Positions 43,491 to 55,258 of a DNA stretch of 64,000 nt are shown piece after piece. The notes beneath the pieces are model-generated. The model was given only the letters and a program-made list of their open reading frames with translations. It was not told the DNA's origin and made no database searches. The DNA is from Antedon mediterranea. Its lineage: Eukaryota > Echinodermata > Crinoidea > Comatulida > Antedonidae. A program made the position numbers and the translations under genes. The DNA is taken from positions 20,332,501 to 20,396,500 of the forward strand of contig NC_092672.1 of NCBI RefSeq assembly GCF_964355755.1. The letters run 5' to 3'. Every line of letters starts with the position of its first letter. The stretch's first letter is position 1.

Positions 43491-44058
43491 CCCAATCATG
43501 AGACCATAAATCATCTCTACAAATTATTTATTTTATGTTCACTATTTACGATATTCTAGAGATTATGAAGTACTGTAGAAACAATAATGTTATTACTGTA
43601 CATGTATCTCTTCCAACTCTTTAGGAACTGATACAACTAAAAACTAGGCCTAGCCCCTACCTAGGAGGCCTAGGCTAGTAGGCATAGAAGAGAACTTCGC
43701 AAAAAGCAGACTCAGCTTGCTAACAATGCTAAGTAGAGTAGGCTATATTATACCGGTATTTAATTTTAAGGCATGGTATTCAAGATAAAGTTTGTTAACA
43801 AATTAGGAATTAATATATAGTTATAAGCCAGATGCAAAATGGAACTAGGCTAGCGTCACTATGCCTCTACTACAGTACTGTACAACTAAACCTAGGCTAG
43901 GTCTAGGCCTTCCTGAAGAGGTAATCCGGGACACGGCTAGGCCTAACCTAGCTAGGCCTAGCCTAGGGCCTAGGCTAGGCCATTTCATTTTGATGGCAAA
44001 CACAAAAACAATTAAATATTACAAATCAACAATCCAAATTAATCAAAATATATCTTAC
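43491..44058 (-). other. Leader intron of Helentron copy 2, CTAGGCCTAG-rich
   Basis: Low-complexity stretch with many CTAGGCCTAG-like motifs (43,640-43,990), as at 7,780-8,310 in copy 1. It ends at the conserved donor AAATAG/GTAAGATA (GT at 44058-44057). Shared flanking words such as ACAAATCAACAATCCA support homology to copy 1. A short 81-codon plus-strand frame here is not convincing. Confidence 0.45.
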
Positions 44059-44285
44059 CTATTTCTAACTATTATATTTAACACAATTGTGTTTAAACTT
44101 TTTTAATATAGGCTATATGTTCGTTTTAACAATATAAAATTGCAAAGCAATATCGGGAGCAATACTAGGCTATAATATTACAAATCCAACATGGAGGTGT
44201 AACCACGTTGTTCTTTACTAATATGGCACGCAATCGTCGCCAAAAGTAACATAAATGCTGTAGGCCCAGACACAATTCACCACAC
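44059..44285 (-). promoter_or_regulatory. Candidate promoter and first exon, Helentron copy 2
   Basis: Matches copy 1 at 8.36-8.6 kb in patches: AACATGGAG, ATATGGCACGCAATCGTCGCC and the donor at 44058. Conserved words around a donor in otherwise diverged sequence suggest a transcribed first exon. No TATA box is evident here. Confidence 0.4.
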
Positions 44286-44289
44286 TTTC

Positions 44290-44396
44290 ACCATAAAAGT
44301 AAAGAGCGCATAAACATTTTTCTGTGCGCAATATTCTAACGTATGACGTGCGCTGCGGATAACCTAACTCGTCCGTAGTGACGAGTTCAAATCTAG
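44290..44396 (+). mobile_element. Z-type Helitron 3' end fragment
   Basis: About 105 bp: AGAGCGCATAAACATTTTTC, the AATATTCTAACGTATGACGTGC block, GCGGATAACC, hairpin AACTCGTCC GTAG TGACGAGTT, CAAATCTAG (CTAG 44393-44396). It matches Z 3' ends in the 8.7-24 kb array but stands alone, upstream of copy 2's promoter region as the fragment at 8656-8719 is for copy 1. Confidence 0.8.
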
Positions 44397-46487
44397 TTTT
44401 TATTGAATTAAATTATTAGTGTTCATCACATAGAACTAAAGTAAACTCAAACAAGAAAAAACCAGGTCTATTTAAGCAATTGAATGCTGTTTAATTAAAA
44501 AACACGCTCTCAAGAAAAATCACATAAATTACGTAACTGTACCTTTAAATTTATTTTTATTGAATTAAATTATTAGTGTTCATCACATAGAACTAAAGTA
44601 AACTCAAAAAAGAAAAAATCAGGTCTATTTAAGCAATTGAATGCTGTTTAATTAAAAAACACGCTCTCAAGAAAAATCACATAAATTACGTAACTGTCCC
44701 TTTAAATTTATTTTTATTGAATTAAATTATTAGTGTTCATCACATAGAACTAAAGTAAACTCAAAAAAGAAAAAATCAGGTCTATTTAAGCAATTGAATG
44801 CTGTTTAATTAAAAAACACGCTCTCAAGAAAAATCACATAAATTACGTAACTGTACCTTTAAATTTATTTTTATTGAATTAATTATTAGTGTTCATCACA
44901 TAGAACTAAAGTAAACTCAAAAAAGAAAAAAACAGGTCTATTTAAGCAATTAAATGTGGTTTAATTAAAAAACACGCTCTCAAGAAAAATCACATAAATT
45001 ACGTAACTGTACCTTTAAATTTTATTTGATTGAATGAAATTATTAGTGTTCATCACATGAAACTAAAGTAAACTCAAACAAGAAAAAATCAGGTCTATTT
45101 AAGCAATTGAATGCTGTTTAATTAATAAACACGCTCTCAAGAAAAATCACATAAATTACGTAACTGTACCTTTAAATTTATTTTTATTGAATTAAATTAT
45201 TAGTGTTCATCACATAGAACTAAAGTAAACTCAAAAAAGAAAAAAACAGGTCTATTTAAGCAATTGAATGCTGTTTAATTAAAAAACACGCTCTCAAGAA
45301 AAATCACATAAATTACGTAACTGTACCTTTAAATTTATTTTTATTGAATTAAATTATTAGTGTTCATCACATGGAACTAAAGTAAACTCAAAAAAAAAAA
45401 AATCAGGTCTATTTAAGCAATTGAATGCTGTTTAATTAATAAACACGCTCTCAAGAAAAATCACATAAATTACGTAACTGTACCTTTAAATTTATTTTTA
45501 TTGAATTAAATTATTAGTGTTCATCACATAGAACTAAAGTAAACTCAAAAAAGAAAAAAACAGGTCTATTTAAGCAATTGAATGCTGTTTAATTAAAAAA
45601 CACGCTCTCAAGAAAAATCACAGAAACTACGTAACTGTACCTTTAAATTTATTTTTATTGAATTAAATTATTAGTGTTCATCACATAGAACTAAAGTAAA
45701 CTCAAACAAGAAAAAACCAGGTCTATTTAAGCAATTGAATGCTGTTTAATTAAAAAACACGCTCTCAAGAAAAATCACATAAATTACGTAACTGTACCTT
45801 TAAATTTATTTTTATTGAATTAAATTATTAGTGTTCATCACATAGAACTAAAGTAAACTCAAAAAAGAAAAAATCAGGTCTATTTAAGCAATTGAATGCT
45901 GTTTAATTAAAAAACACGCTCTCAAGAAAAATCACATAAATTACGTAACTGTTCCTTTAAATTTATTTTTATTGAATTAAATTATTAGTGTTCATCACAT
46001 AGAACTAAAGTAAACTCAAAAAAGAAAAAATCAGGTCTATTTAAGCAATTGAATGCTGTTTAATTAAAAAACACGCTCTCAAGAAAAATCACATAAATTA
46101 CGTAACTGTACCTTTGAATTTATTTTTATTGAATTAAATTATTAGTGTTCATCACATAGAACTAAAGTAAACTCAAAAAAGAAAAAACCAGGTCTACTTA
46201 AGCAATTGAATGTGGTTTAATTAAAAAACACGCTCTCAAGAAAAATCACATAAATTACGTAACTGTACCTTTAAATTTTATTTGATTGAATGAAATTAAT
46301 AGTGTTCATCACATGGAACTAAAGTAAACTCAAACAAGAAAAAATCAGGTCTATTTAAGCAATTGAATGCTGTTTAATTAATAAACACGCTCTCAAGAAA
46401 AATCACATAAATTACGTAACTGTACCTTTAAATTTATTTTTATTGAATTAAATTATTAGTGTTCATCACATAGAACTAAAGTAAACT
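44397..46487. repeat. ~156-bp satellite array, about 13 units
   Basis: Units of 156-157 bp contain TTATTAGTGTTCATCACATA, CAGGTCTATTTAAGCAATTG and ACGCTCTCAAGAAAAATC. Starts of ATTAGT recur at 44415, 44572, 44729 and 44885 and onward. Units are nearly identical, with a few carrying shared variants (TTTGATTGAATGAAA near 45,025 and 46,280), indicating multi-unit duplication. The array begins at the base after a Helitron CTAG and ends mid-unit at AAGTAAACTACTG. Confidence 0.92.
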
Positions 46488-46739
46488 ACTGTTGTATAGT
46501 ATGAATTCTCCAAGCAATCCTGATTTTCAGTATAAAAGTGATGAATATCAACAATTCAACTTAGATAAATTCAACGATGATGAATGCAACAGCTATTTCA
46601 GGCTAGGCCTATTTAAGGCTAGGCCTATTTCAGGCTAGGCCTAGGCCAAATCTCTAAGCCAATTTTTTTATTTTATATTTGGCATCATTGATCTAGAGTA
46701 CTACATTTTTAGTTAGTAAGTAATGCTTAAATTAAATAA
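46488..46739. other. Short intergenic stretch with TAGGCCTA repeats
   Basis: Near 46,600-46,650 AGGCTAGGCCTATTT is repeated three times. Nothing else is recognised. Confidence 0.5.
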
Positions 46740-46748
46740 TTAAATATA

Positions 46749-47511
46749 CGCCGTGGTTAGGATTCCGGCACCGGAACCCAACTGCCCAGCGTTAGGGAAT
46801 CCGACACGCTATTGCGCATGCCCAGAACGAGGTAATCGGCGACTCTATACTATACCAATTCTTTGACTATACAGCGATGGATCATTTCATAGCTGCGCCA
46901 CACGGCGAACTAGCCTAGATGCCTACTAATGCGGGATCCACTAATCTAGGCTAGGGCTACCAGTTAGACGTGACCAGCAGTGGGCCTATTTATTTTGTAA
47001 TTAAAAAGTGGTTGCTTCATTCATATATAAACTTCATATCATTATGAATTATATAATTACATGACTAGTTTTATGATTTTTTATAACGCATTTAATATAC
47101 TGTACATAACATGCAATCACAAGTTATTTGTTGACGGCAGCCACCGCGTGGATGTGAAAAAACTGTTCGGGAATTCGGGGTCGCAACGTTAAAAACAGCA
47201 TTACGATTCTTAGATAGATACTGATTCTTATTAATATCATTATAATTATTTTAACGCGTGGCGTAGTCGTATTTTAATTATTAATTCATGTATGGCATAG
47301 GCCAAGTTTCATCCATCTCTCGCTCGCGCAACGACTCGACTATCTAGGCTACAGTAAATCCCTATAACACTCCGACTCTCGGTGGTGTGGTGTGTGGCAC
47401 TATTAGTGCAAGCTATAATTCACTTCCCAGAGCTCTGGGCATGCGCAATATCGTGTCGGATTCCCTAACGGTGGGCAGTTGAGTTCCGGTGCCGGAATCC
47501 TAACCACGGCG
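46749..47511. mobile_element. MULE-like non-autonomous DNA transposon, long TIRs, 9-bp TSD
   Basis: Terminal inverted repeats of about 80 bp with only a few mismatches begin CGCCGTGGTTAGGATTCCGG at both ends. The 9-bp sequence TTAAATATA flanks both sides (46740-46748 and 47512-47520). Long inverted repeats and a 9-bp duplication are typical of Mutator-like elements. No transposase frame is present. Both TIRs contain TGCGCATGC, close to the NRF-1 motif. Confidence 0.85.
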
Positions 47512-47520
47512 TTAAATATA

Positions 47521-49185
47521 TATTTAGGCTACTTATCTGGAAGACCAAACTTAAAGCCGTGGCTTAATGCGTCCTCCTCACACAATAATTTATTAATTTA
47601 TGTTTCTGTATTATTATTTATAATTGTATTGTATTGTGTGAAACAATAAACTTGAAACTTGACATTAATGAACATTCATTTAATATGCTATAGCCTAGTC
47701 TATGTTTGATTACCATAAGTTAAAATAATGACTGAAACTGCTTTACTCTTGACCATACTACTTCCATCGTGTTCTCCATATTAAAATACACAGCTGAATG
47801 TACGTTTCAGACAGGACGCTATTTCTTCTCACTACCGTTCTCAAATTTAGCGCTACGGTGAGTCTCGAATTTCTGCGCATGCGTGGATCACATTTTGGTT
47901 CGAATTACCGTACTGAACTACTTCCGTACTACAACGAAAGCTCGCTATTAACGTAATAATACGAAAAGAAAACAATTTTAAAAATGTTATATATACTATT
48001 CAGGTAAACAATTAATTGTTTTAATTAACATTGATTATTTTAAATGAGGTTATTTTGACTCATTGTGCGTTTGCCTTAAAAGAGCATATCTTACTTAGCA
48101 GCCCAGCTTAGATTTGGTGTCATAATCATACGGGCCTAAAATCTTGTTTTACGTATTCAAAAGTTATATATAATAGTATTTATGATTGAAATTATAAATA
48201 TAAAGTATATTAAAATATTCTAATAATTATACTTACCGAAAATTTGTGTAAAAGAAAGGAAACAGTACACACAGTGTTTAACATACTTTTTCCTTTTTTT
48301 TTAAAAATAATTTTAAATTTCACCATTAAACTTTTTTTTTTTCATATACACATCTAAAATATATTTATTAATGAAATATACACTACATTCTAACAAGTAC
48401 AAAAAAAATTAAATGAATTAGTACAGTAGTTCAAAAGTTACAGATCATTGAAAAATTGCAGTGTTTTCATTTTTTTTAGTGAATTCCAGCAAAAATGGGC
48501 GCTAAGTGCTTTCCTACCACTTTGCGGACCAATAATTTAAAAAATAGGTTTCGTTGAGGCTCCAAAAAAATAGAGTTGTACAACTCTGTGATATCTATAG
48601 GTTTAACAAAATTCTAAACTTTTAACTAATTATTGTAAAAGTTATAACCTTTTAAAAATGCTTCAATTTCAACTGTAAAAAACACCATTTTTAGGCAAAA
48701 AATCGTATATTTTTTTAACACTTTAAATAACCATAACTTTAGAACGGGTAATCGGATTTCAATCATTTAAATTGCAAAATTTACATTACATTAAGTTCTT
48801 TATGGTTAATGTTTAACTGAAAGAAAAAGTTAAAAAAATTAATCTGAATTTTTTCATTGGGATACCTACTATGTAAATAAAACCAATTATAGAATTCTTT
48901 TTTGTTTAATGATTTATAGAAAGCGAATCTCATATAGTTCTTTTGTCAATAATAAATCTGGTTATATTTTGTAATAAAAAAAATCAATAATTGTGTTCTG
49001 AAATGTTCATAACAGTTTTATTAAATACATTATGCGTATGACAAAGGTGGTGATTTGTTTAGAATTTCTGAATCATAAACTATCAATTGTACATTGTACC
49101 TACTTACTGTAAGTCATGACCAACATATAGTATATATGTTTAAAGATTACCATTTTTAATCATTTTTCTTCATTAAATGCTTTTT
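47521..49185. other. Intergenic region with a possible promoter near 47.9 kb
   Basis: AT-rich with no credible coding frame. At 47,860-47,950 a GC-richer patch includes TTCTGCGCATGCGTGG, an NRF-1-like site, and several CG dinucleotides. 48.2-49.1 kb is low-complexity. Confidence 0.35.
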
Positions 49186-49189
49186 CTGG

Positions 49190-49510
49190 ATGTCGGCAGC
49201 CGGCATAAAAGTTTGATGCCATCATAGCCTTAGCTTTTCGAATTACAATGGATCTCTGCGGCTGCGCCTATAAATGATAATGTGTCTATAGGCATACTGT
49301 AGATCTTCACCTTGATTTTTCCAGTTCAGTGTGCATTTTTCAATCAAAATATTATTTTAGCCAAGATCAGTTTTAAATATGTCCTTTACAAGTTGCATTG
49401 GATCTTTTCCTTGATGTCACCAAATCTTAGGCTGTAGCTTCTAGAATGCCTTTCAACTCGTAGCAATTCAGCTTCCATGTAGCTATTGTATCCTGATCCT
49501 GTTTAGATTT
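49190..49510 (-). pseudogene. Decayed LINE ORF1-like fragment
   Basis: On the minus strand near 49,470-49,390 the translation reads AELLRVERHSRSYSLRFGDI, resembling the coiled-coil to RRM junction of L1-type ORF1 proteins (family pattern: E-x-x-S-R-R-x-N-L-R-x-x-G). Further on, IEKCTLNWKNQGEDLQYA and a basic stretch follow with internal stops. Identification rests on a short motif, so it is tentative. Confidence 0.4.
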
Positions 49511-49564
49511 GATGTTTCACACATTCATAGTCAAACAATCCGTTGTAGCTTTAAATTTATCCTT

Positions 49565-49960
49565 AGTTTCAGTTTCAGTTTCAGTTTATTTATCGAACAC
49601 AAAAAATAAAACAGGTAATAAAATAAGAAGCATTGTGAACGAAAGGAAGACCAAGAAGAGCATAGCTCGTAACAGATGGTCACCTAAGAAAAATATATAT
49701 ATATATATATAAAGTAACAAATAAATTAGACAAAAATATAATAAGTTAAAAAAAGATATATATATAAAAACTGAAATAAATATGAATACCTATATGTACA
49801 TTAAAGGTTCTATAAAAGTATACATGCATATAACAAAAAAAAAACGTATCACATATGTACACATATTTATAAATAAAGTGAGAAAAACAAACAAACATAG
49901 GCAAAAATCAACAATAATATCAAATGGTATTTCTCTTATAGGTAAAAAATAATCATGTGC
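49565..49960 (-). mobile_element. 3' UTR and tail of the truncated LINE
   Basis: It follows the reverse transcriptase stop on the minus strand and ends in a short direct repeat, GAAACTGAAACTGAAAC (49,568-49,590), the type of 3' terminal repeat seen in CR1/L2-clade LINEs. An (AT)n run lies at 49,690-49,711. Confidence 0.6.
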
Positions 49961-50150
49961 TTAAACTAAATATGTAGATAAAAGATACTCTTTGAATTTA
50001 ATTTTAAAGGAATATAAAGAACTGCAATTGCGAATATCTTGGGCAATTTTATTCCATATTTTCGGACCCTGTCCTCTGATAGAAGACCTAGCGAGGTCAG
50101 TAACAAAAAAGTGAGTGAAGTTCCATAACATTTCTGTTTAGCAATGCTTG
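49961..50150 (-). pseudogene. C-terminus of a CR1/L2/Jockey-type LINE reverse transcriptase
   Basis: The minus frame reads FFVTDLARSSIRGQGPKIWN, KIAQDIRNCSSLYSFKIKFK and then a stop at 49961-49963. The GPKIWN...I..C.SL..FK...K pattern is the C-terminal tail of many non-LTR retrotransposon proteins. The upstream part of the protein is missing, as expected for a 5'-truncated insertion. Confidence 0.75.
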
Positions 50151-50801
50151 TTAGCCTTGCTTTAGTGATGCTCTTTCCTTGTCAATCCTACTATTTATGT
50201 CAGCTGCTAAGCTACCCATTTCACCACTCAATGCATTCATTCAACATTTTTTACTTGGGGTACCCGAGTCTAGGACTCTCTCTTCTTTTCCATCTGGACA
50301 CTACAGAGCCAACTTTCAAGTCCTACTAGTTCTTTACGCATTGTCTGCCAGCTCTGAAACATTGCATGCATATACTAGAGTAATAGGTGAACAAAGCTAT
50401 AGAGAGAAAATGTTCATACTTCAGTAGTCAATTATGACATCATAAACATGGTACCAATCGAAAAAAGTGCGATTTATAAAGTACTACTCCTCCTTTATTT
50501 GTTGTAGTACTTCTGCTCCCGGAAATAGCAAAAAATAACCGTATTTGGTAGCAAGGTTATTGATGTGTATGTGACGTTACATCCCGTCTTCTGACGTCAT
50601 TACAGCTTCTTTTGCTGTACCCTGAGTATCGCACATTCGTGCTTGTTTATTCATAGCATGTTCAGTAGGCTCAGTTTTTTTACCTATACTATGAATTTGT
50701 GTTTTTCTTGTATTCATAGTTCGAGATAAAGCACTAATAATGTGTTATGAATACTCAGGCTTATATTCTTAGTAAAATGTAATGACTTTAGAATGATCAA
50801 C
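50151..50801. other. Intergenic, no gene recognised
   Basis: Overlapping short plus-strand frames at 50,144-50,427 lack any recognisable domain. A TGACGTCA-like motif occurs near 50,592. Nothing else is supported. Confidence 0.3.
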
Positions 50802-51465
50802 TGTCGTGAGGTAATTTCCCGATTGATCGTAATCAAAACGGTACTGGGTATGGTCTACTAGTTTTTCTGCTCCCAACCAGTACATCCATTCATAGAAGCT
50901 TTGATGAAGTAAGCCTACCTGGTGGTGGCCATAGAACGGTCCCGAGATAACGACTATACTTCGGCTTTAGTCGATAGAAGATTGAATAAATTGTTAGAGA
51001 TAGAGTATACGATGTTATGATTATGTGTAGATATGTGATTTGTTCTTTTTATTCAAATGATGTTATGTATTTAATAAATTTGTTATATCAGTTAATTCAA
51101 TTATTGTAGATTGCATATTATGCGATAAATATTATTTAATAAATGTTTGATATATTATTATGTCGTGAGGTAATTTCCCGATTGATCGTAATCAAAACGG
51201 TACTGGGTATGGTCTACTAGTTTTTCTGCTTCCAACCAGTACATCCATTCATAGAAGCTTTGATGAAGTAAGCCTACCTGTTGGTGGCCATAGAACGGTC
51301 CCGAGATAACGACTATACTTCGGCTTTAGTCGATAGAAGATTGAATAAAATGTTAGAGATAGAGTATACGATGTTATGATTATGTGTAGATATGTGATTT
51401 GTTCTTTTTATTCAAATGATGTTATGTATTTAATAAATTTGTTATATCAATTAATTCAATTAATT
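50802..51465. repeat. Dispersed repeat, two tandem copies (third copy inverted at 60.12 kb)
   Basis: TGTCGTGAGGTAATTTCCCG starts at 50802 and at 51161; each copy runs about 300 bp and they differ at a few sites. The first ~190 bp recur inverted at 60,120-60,306. Each copy holds CGACTA...TAGTCG around TACTTCGGCTT, a potential hairpin. No SINE or tRNA features were found; the family is not recognised. Confidence 0.8.
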
Positions 51466-53386
51466 TTAAAGATGCAATATTTAGAACAACAACAAATATT
51501 GCGGATTGAATTGTGTCTTGTTGTGAATGAATGATTTTTGGTTTTTATTTTGAATATTATATGGATAAAGATATACAACAATTACGAAAAAAGGAAGATT
51601 ATATTTGACAACAATGATCAAATAGATTATGAAGATTGTAGATTTATGACAACTACTGTATTACATATTACTGATTAACTTGTATTAATCATGTCATTGA
51701 ATGAATGAACAAAAGTGCTGGTTCAAGCCACAAAAGAGAAAAAAAAGACAGTGCTAGAACCCTGGTGCATCGTGTATAAGAGAATGACAAAGTGCATAAA
51801 GTATAAAACCATGAAAGAGTATAAGAGCATGATGTCAATACAGAGAAGAGATTAGTGGCTTTCTGTAGTTTGCAACGCCCTTTTCATTAATTGGGTACGT
51901 GTGTTAATAGAGCATTGTCACACATTGCATATAAAAACAAGTCATGATATTATTTTATGCTCACAAAACTGAATTCAGAAGAACATCAAACATATATTTC
52001 TAAATAAAACTGAAAAAAAAATGAATTAGTAGTTTCTATAATTATAAATTGCTTTAAAATAAAATAATTTGGGATTTACACTACCCATCTGAATATACAT
52101 ACACCTTAATCTGAATGCCTTCAACATGAATACAGTGTTTAAACAGCGCATAATACTATGCCTTTGTAGATTCATTCCATAACATAGTTTCATTCCATTA
52201 AAACTACAATAGTAACATTATCGTATAACCTATATAACCTACCACTTTTTTTAATAGAATAAACCAAATGCTATCATCTCTTTTTTAAACTATTTAATAC
52301 ACAATAACATCTACCCGTCTATGATAGTGCAGCCTATCAATCACAGCTAAAGACACCTTGTACACCTTTTTGTGTCTTATTATCCAACGCCTTCCAACAC
52401 AAGGCACAAGACACAAGAAACCACCTACATTATTCTACTTGAGTTCGCTAGATCATATATAAAAGTGCATTATGATGGGATCAGATTTATTTGGTCCTTT
52501 ATTAATAATATTGACAACCATTCTTATGTTTGTTAATGTGCAGAGCCATGATAAATACAATTGTCACAGCTTGAATAAGGTGACAGGGAGAAAATTAAAT
52601 GAAAACCTTTCTCAATAATATTTCTCTGTTCAAATGCTGGATTATAATGAGTTTTTAATATTAAATGTGTCCATATAATGTATTGTTTGTCAAGTAGGTC
52701 TTTTACCACACTAATGTTTAATGTGAAATGGTTAAATGTATTCAGAGTGAGATTTGCCAATGTAAATTATCTTAATTAAAATCATTTACATTAAAATCTT
52801 TCAATTGTATTTATATTATATTATATTTATTTTAAGTGCTGTTCTTAAAATACAATTGCAGTTTACCAAATCATGGAGCTATAAAGCTTAATGAGACTAA
52901 ACACTGTTAACTTATGATGAACACAGCCTATTTAATACTTAGTTGAAATGCCATTATTAGGCGTTTTTAACCATTGATTCATTTAGTGCAATTTATAAAA
53001 CTTCATCAAAAGTTTTACAATGGTCATATGTGTTTTGATTATTTATACTACTACTTATAACATATTAATACCGAAATATATAGAAAGTTACAATATAATA
53101 GCGGTGAAAAACATCATGTTTGCACAATAAACATTAAAATATTGATATTTATTTTTTAAAAAATAATAAATATAAAGAACATTTAACATTCAAAATATTC
53201 AATAATGTATATCTTCACTGTGTAAACTTTTTATTATGATCATGATTGAATTAATTAATCTAACAATATATATATACTGAAAAATATTTTTAATTACACC
53301 ACAATTATTAATGGTCATGCTTCTACTGTGCATTGCTAAAAAGGTTTGTTATAGTTGTATGACATATAATAATCTATTTATTTTAG
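51466..53386. other. Probable intron or intergenic sequence before the first visible ankyrin exon
   Basis: AT-rich, with no ankyrin-coding exon found in any frame. Since the first visible exon begins in phase 0 after a good acceptor, earlier exons should lie left of here, probably beyond 50 kb or in undetected short exons. Confidence 0.4.
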
Positions 53387-53485
53387 GATGGAAATTCACC
53401 ACTCTTGTTAGCTGCAGCCAGTGGTCAAACTGCATGCTGTATGAGATTAGTTGATGCTGGTTGTAATGTGAACCAGCAAAACAAT
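53387..53485 (+). CDS. Ankyrin-Death-Roc gene, exon a: one ankyrin repeat
   Basis: 99 bp, phase 0 at both ends, between TTTATTTTAG and GTAAGTTG. It encodes exactly one 33-residue ankyrin repeat (DGNSPLLLAAASGQTACCMR, then LVDAGCNVNQQNN). One-repeat exons in phase 0 are usual for ankyrin proteins. It is the first recognised exon of a plus-strand host gene that continues to the right edge. Upstream exons are expected. Confidence 0.85.
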
Positions 53486-54380
53486 GTAAGTTGTATACAT
53501 AGTATATCTAGTAATTTCACATAATTATGCATGTATTATTGCATCGTATTGTAAATACTGTATCACAGTGTATGCAGGTAGTACACAATACTGTGAGGAT
53601 TATACTATTTGCTGTACCTACACCCTCACCCTTTCGCTCCATCACTAGGACAAAATAATCTGGATTTTTTTTCACCATATTATAATCCAAGTTGATCAGC
53701 TACCACCATTCAATCCTGAATGTTAAATGTTCTTTAGGCCTATATTTGTTATCCTCAGTTTAGTGCATTCTATTTGTGTACCACGCTCTATGCAAACTTC
53801 CTATATCTGTACCTGGCTGGTGCAATGATAAATTCACCAACCTATTTATAGAATCTTGAAGCAAAAAGTATATAAAACCATAGAGATATTGAGATACAAC
53901 CAAATATTTTATCTTTTGATTCAAAAAGATTTGATGTAAAATAGTTTAAAAAGCTGACAAGAAGCTTTTATATTAGCATTATAATGAATAAAATTGTAAG
54001 GTGAATCAATCATAAAGTATTATAACTGATATCCAAGTATACCATTTATATCGTCTGCAATTTGCAAAGTATATTGAAATTTCACTAAAGAACTTTGTCC
54101 TTTAAATGAAAAGGTTTTTTCTCTCCAGATATCTTGCTAAATAAATATGCTCTTTTTGTATTCAGTAAATATAATCAATCAATATAATCAATCAAATGAT
54201 AGATAAGTAATGGTAAACATTCAGTACTGTAGGTTTTGATTATATCATTTATAAATCATCCATGTTTCGTAAATGAAATTGGAGAGTTGTTACTAAAGGG
54301 TTGTATGTACAATAAAAATATAATATTCACAGTATTAGTACAGCTTGTGCACTTTGTTTTTTTTTTTCACTTTTTTCAAG

Positions 54381-54497
54381 AATGAAGACAATGCCCTGCA
54401 TATAATTGCTCGAGAAAACCTTACTTATGAAGAACACAAAAATACCCTTGTGTTCTTCATACCGGAAGGACGTATGGACATTAGCAAGAAAAATAAG
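54381..54497 (+). CDS. Ankyrin-Death-Roc gene, exon b: ankyrin repeat
   Basis: 117 bp, 39 codons, phase 0 at both ends, between CACTTTTTTCAAG and GTTAGTTT. It encodes NEDNALHIIARENLTYEEHK and ends DISKKNK: the A-L-H-I-A pattern of an ankyrin repeat with a six-residue insertion. The next intron is 6.1 kb and contains the Penelope-like element. Confidence 0.85.
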
Positions 54498-54639
54498 GTT
54501 AGTTTGTTATTAAGTACTGAAATGCAATTATTTTAATAATAAAGTTTAGTTCTATTCTTTTTTTTTTTAAGTTATATAAAATATAACAAATAGAAACAAA
54601 AAGGTTTATTATTATCTGTTGATATCAAGTTTGCGGTAC

Positions 54640-54830
54640 ACCATGTATATTAGTTATAAAAAAAACTGTTGATTTTCTCGACGTTTCGATCAATATGCTT
54701 TGATCGTCCTCAGGAGAATTATCATTGAAAATATTACAGGCTATTTTCTTCTTATCTGACCCTCGAGCAGTATATTGCCCATCCACCTCCTCACATGTTC
54801 CTGTATATTTGTATGATGGAATGATTAATT
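54640..54830 (-). mobile_element. Penelope-type tail fragment with hairpin motif
   Basis: On the minus strand: CTGAGGA, then stem CGATCAA AGCATA TTGATCG, then AAACGTCGAG. A CTGA-x-GA, stem, GAAAC-GTC sequence of this kind recurs in Penelope-like and related elements and resembles a hammerhead ribozyme core with one extra base before stem II. It lies in the intron after exon b. Confidence 0.45.
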
Positions 54831-55258
54831 ATTAAAGAAATATTAAAATGAATATAGTATATATTTATAGTGATTAACATTTCTTTTTTATTTTTCCATT
54901 ACAGTATTCACATTATATTGTAAAATGTAAATCTAAATTGAATGGTTTAAACAGCATGCTTCAATTATTTTTACTTTTAGTCTCATATTTTACTGTAAAC
55001 TGAAGTATACGTTATATAATTAAATACATATAATATAAATAATGAAAGTACATTAAGTATTTGTTAATATTTCTTTAAATTATAGTTATTGGCATATCAT
55101 TTGATATTAAATTGATCTTCTCAGTTGCTCGTCATTAACATTTATTTCAGTTGCAGGTTACTTTTGGTAAGCTACATGATTTAGACTAAAAATGATTATT
55201 TTGTTCAAATTCTTTCAGAGCATGTATTTAATTAGTTTAAATCTAATGGCATGTGTGG

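Larger units (their letters stand above)
24140..44285 (-). mobile_element. Helentron (Helitron2), copy 2, with expanded leader and nested insertion
   Basis: Coding parts at 25268-34783 carry three frameshifts. Upstream (plus-strand right side) are the hairpin block (35692-35767), a splice acceptor (35784), a long tandem array (36.36-40.75 kb), a nested Helitron (41655-43232) and a promoter-proximal region to about 44,280 that resembles copy 1 at 8.35-8.65 kb. The distance from ATG to the conserved distal block is about 3.2 kb in copy 1 and 9.6 kb here; the array and the nested insertion account for most of the difference. I could not fix either terminus; the left limit is set where Helitron debris ends. 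Confidence 0.65.

Noticed and set aside
43861-44106. 81-codon plus-strand frame
   Set aside because: It runs through CTAGGCCTAG low-complexity DNA opposite a conserved splice donor; no domain.
50144-50427. Overlapping plus-strand frames of 61 and 82 codons
   Set aside because: Low-complexity translation with no domain and no splice or promoter support.
50802-51465. tRNA or 5S rRNA-derived SINE
   Set aside because: No A/B box pair or internal control region could be recognised in the repeat.
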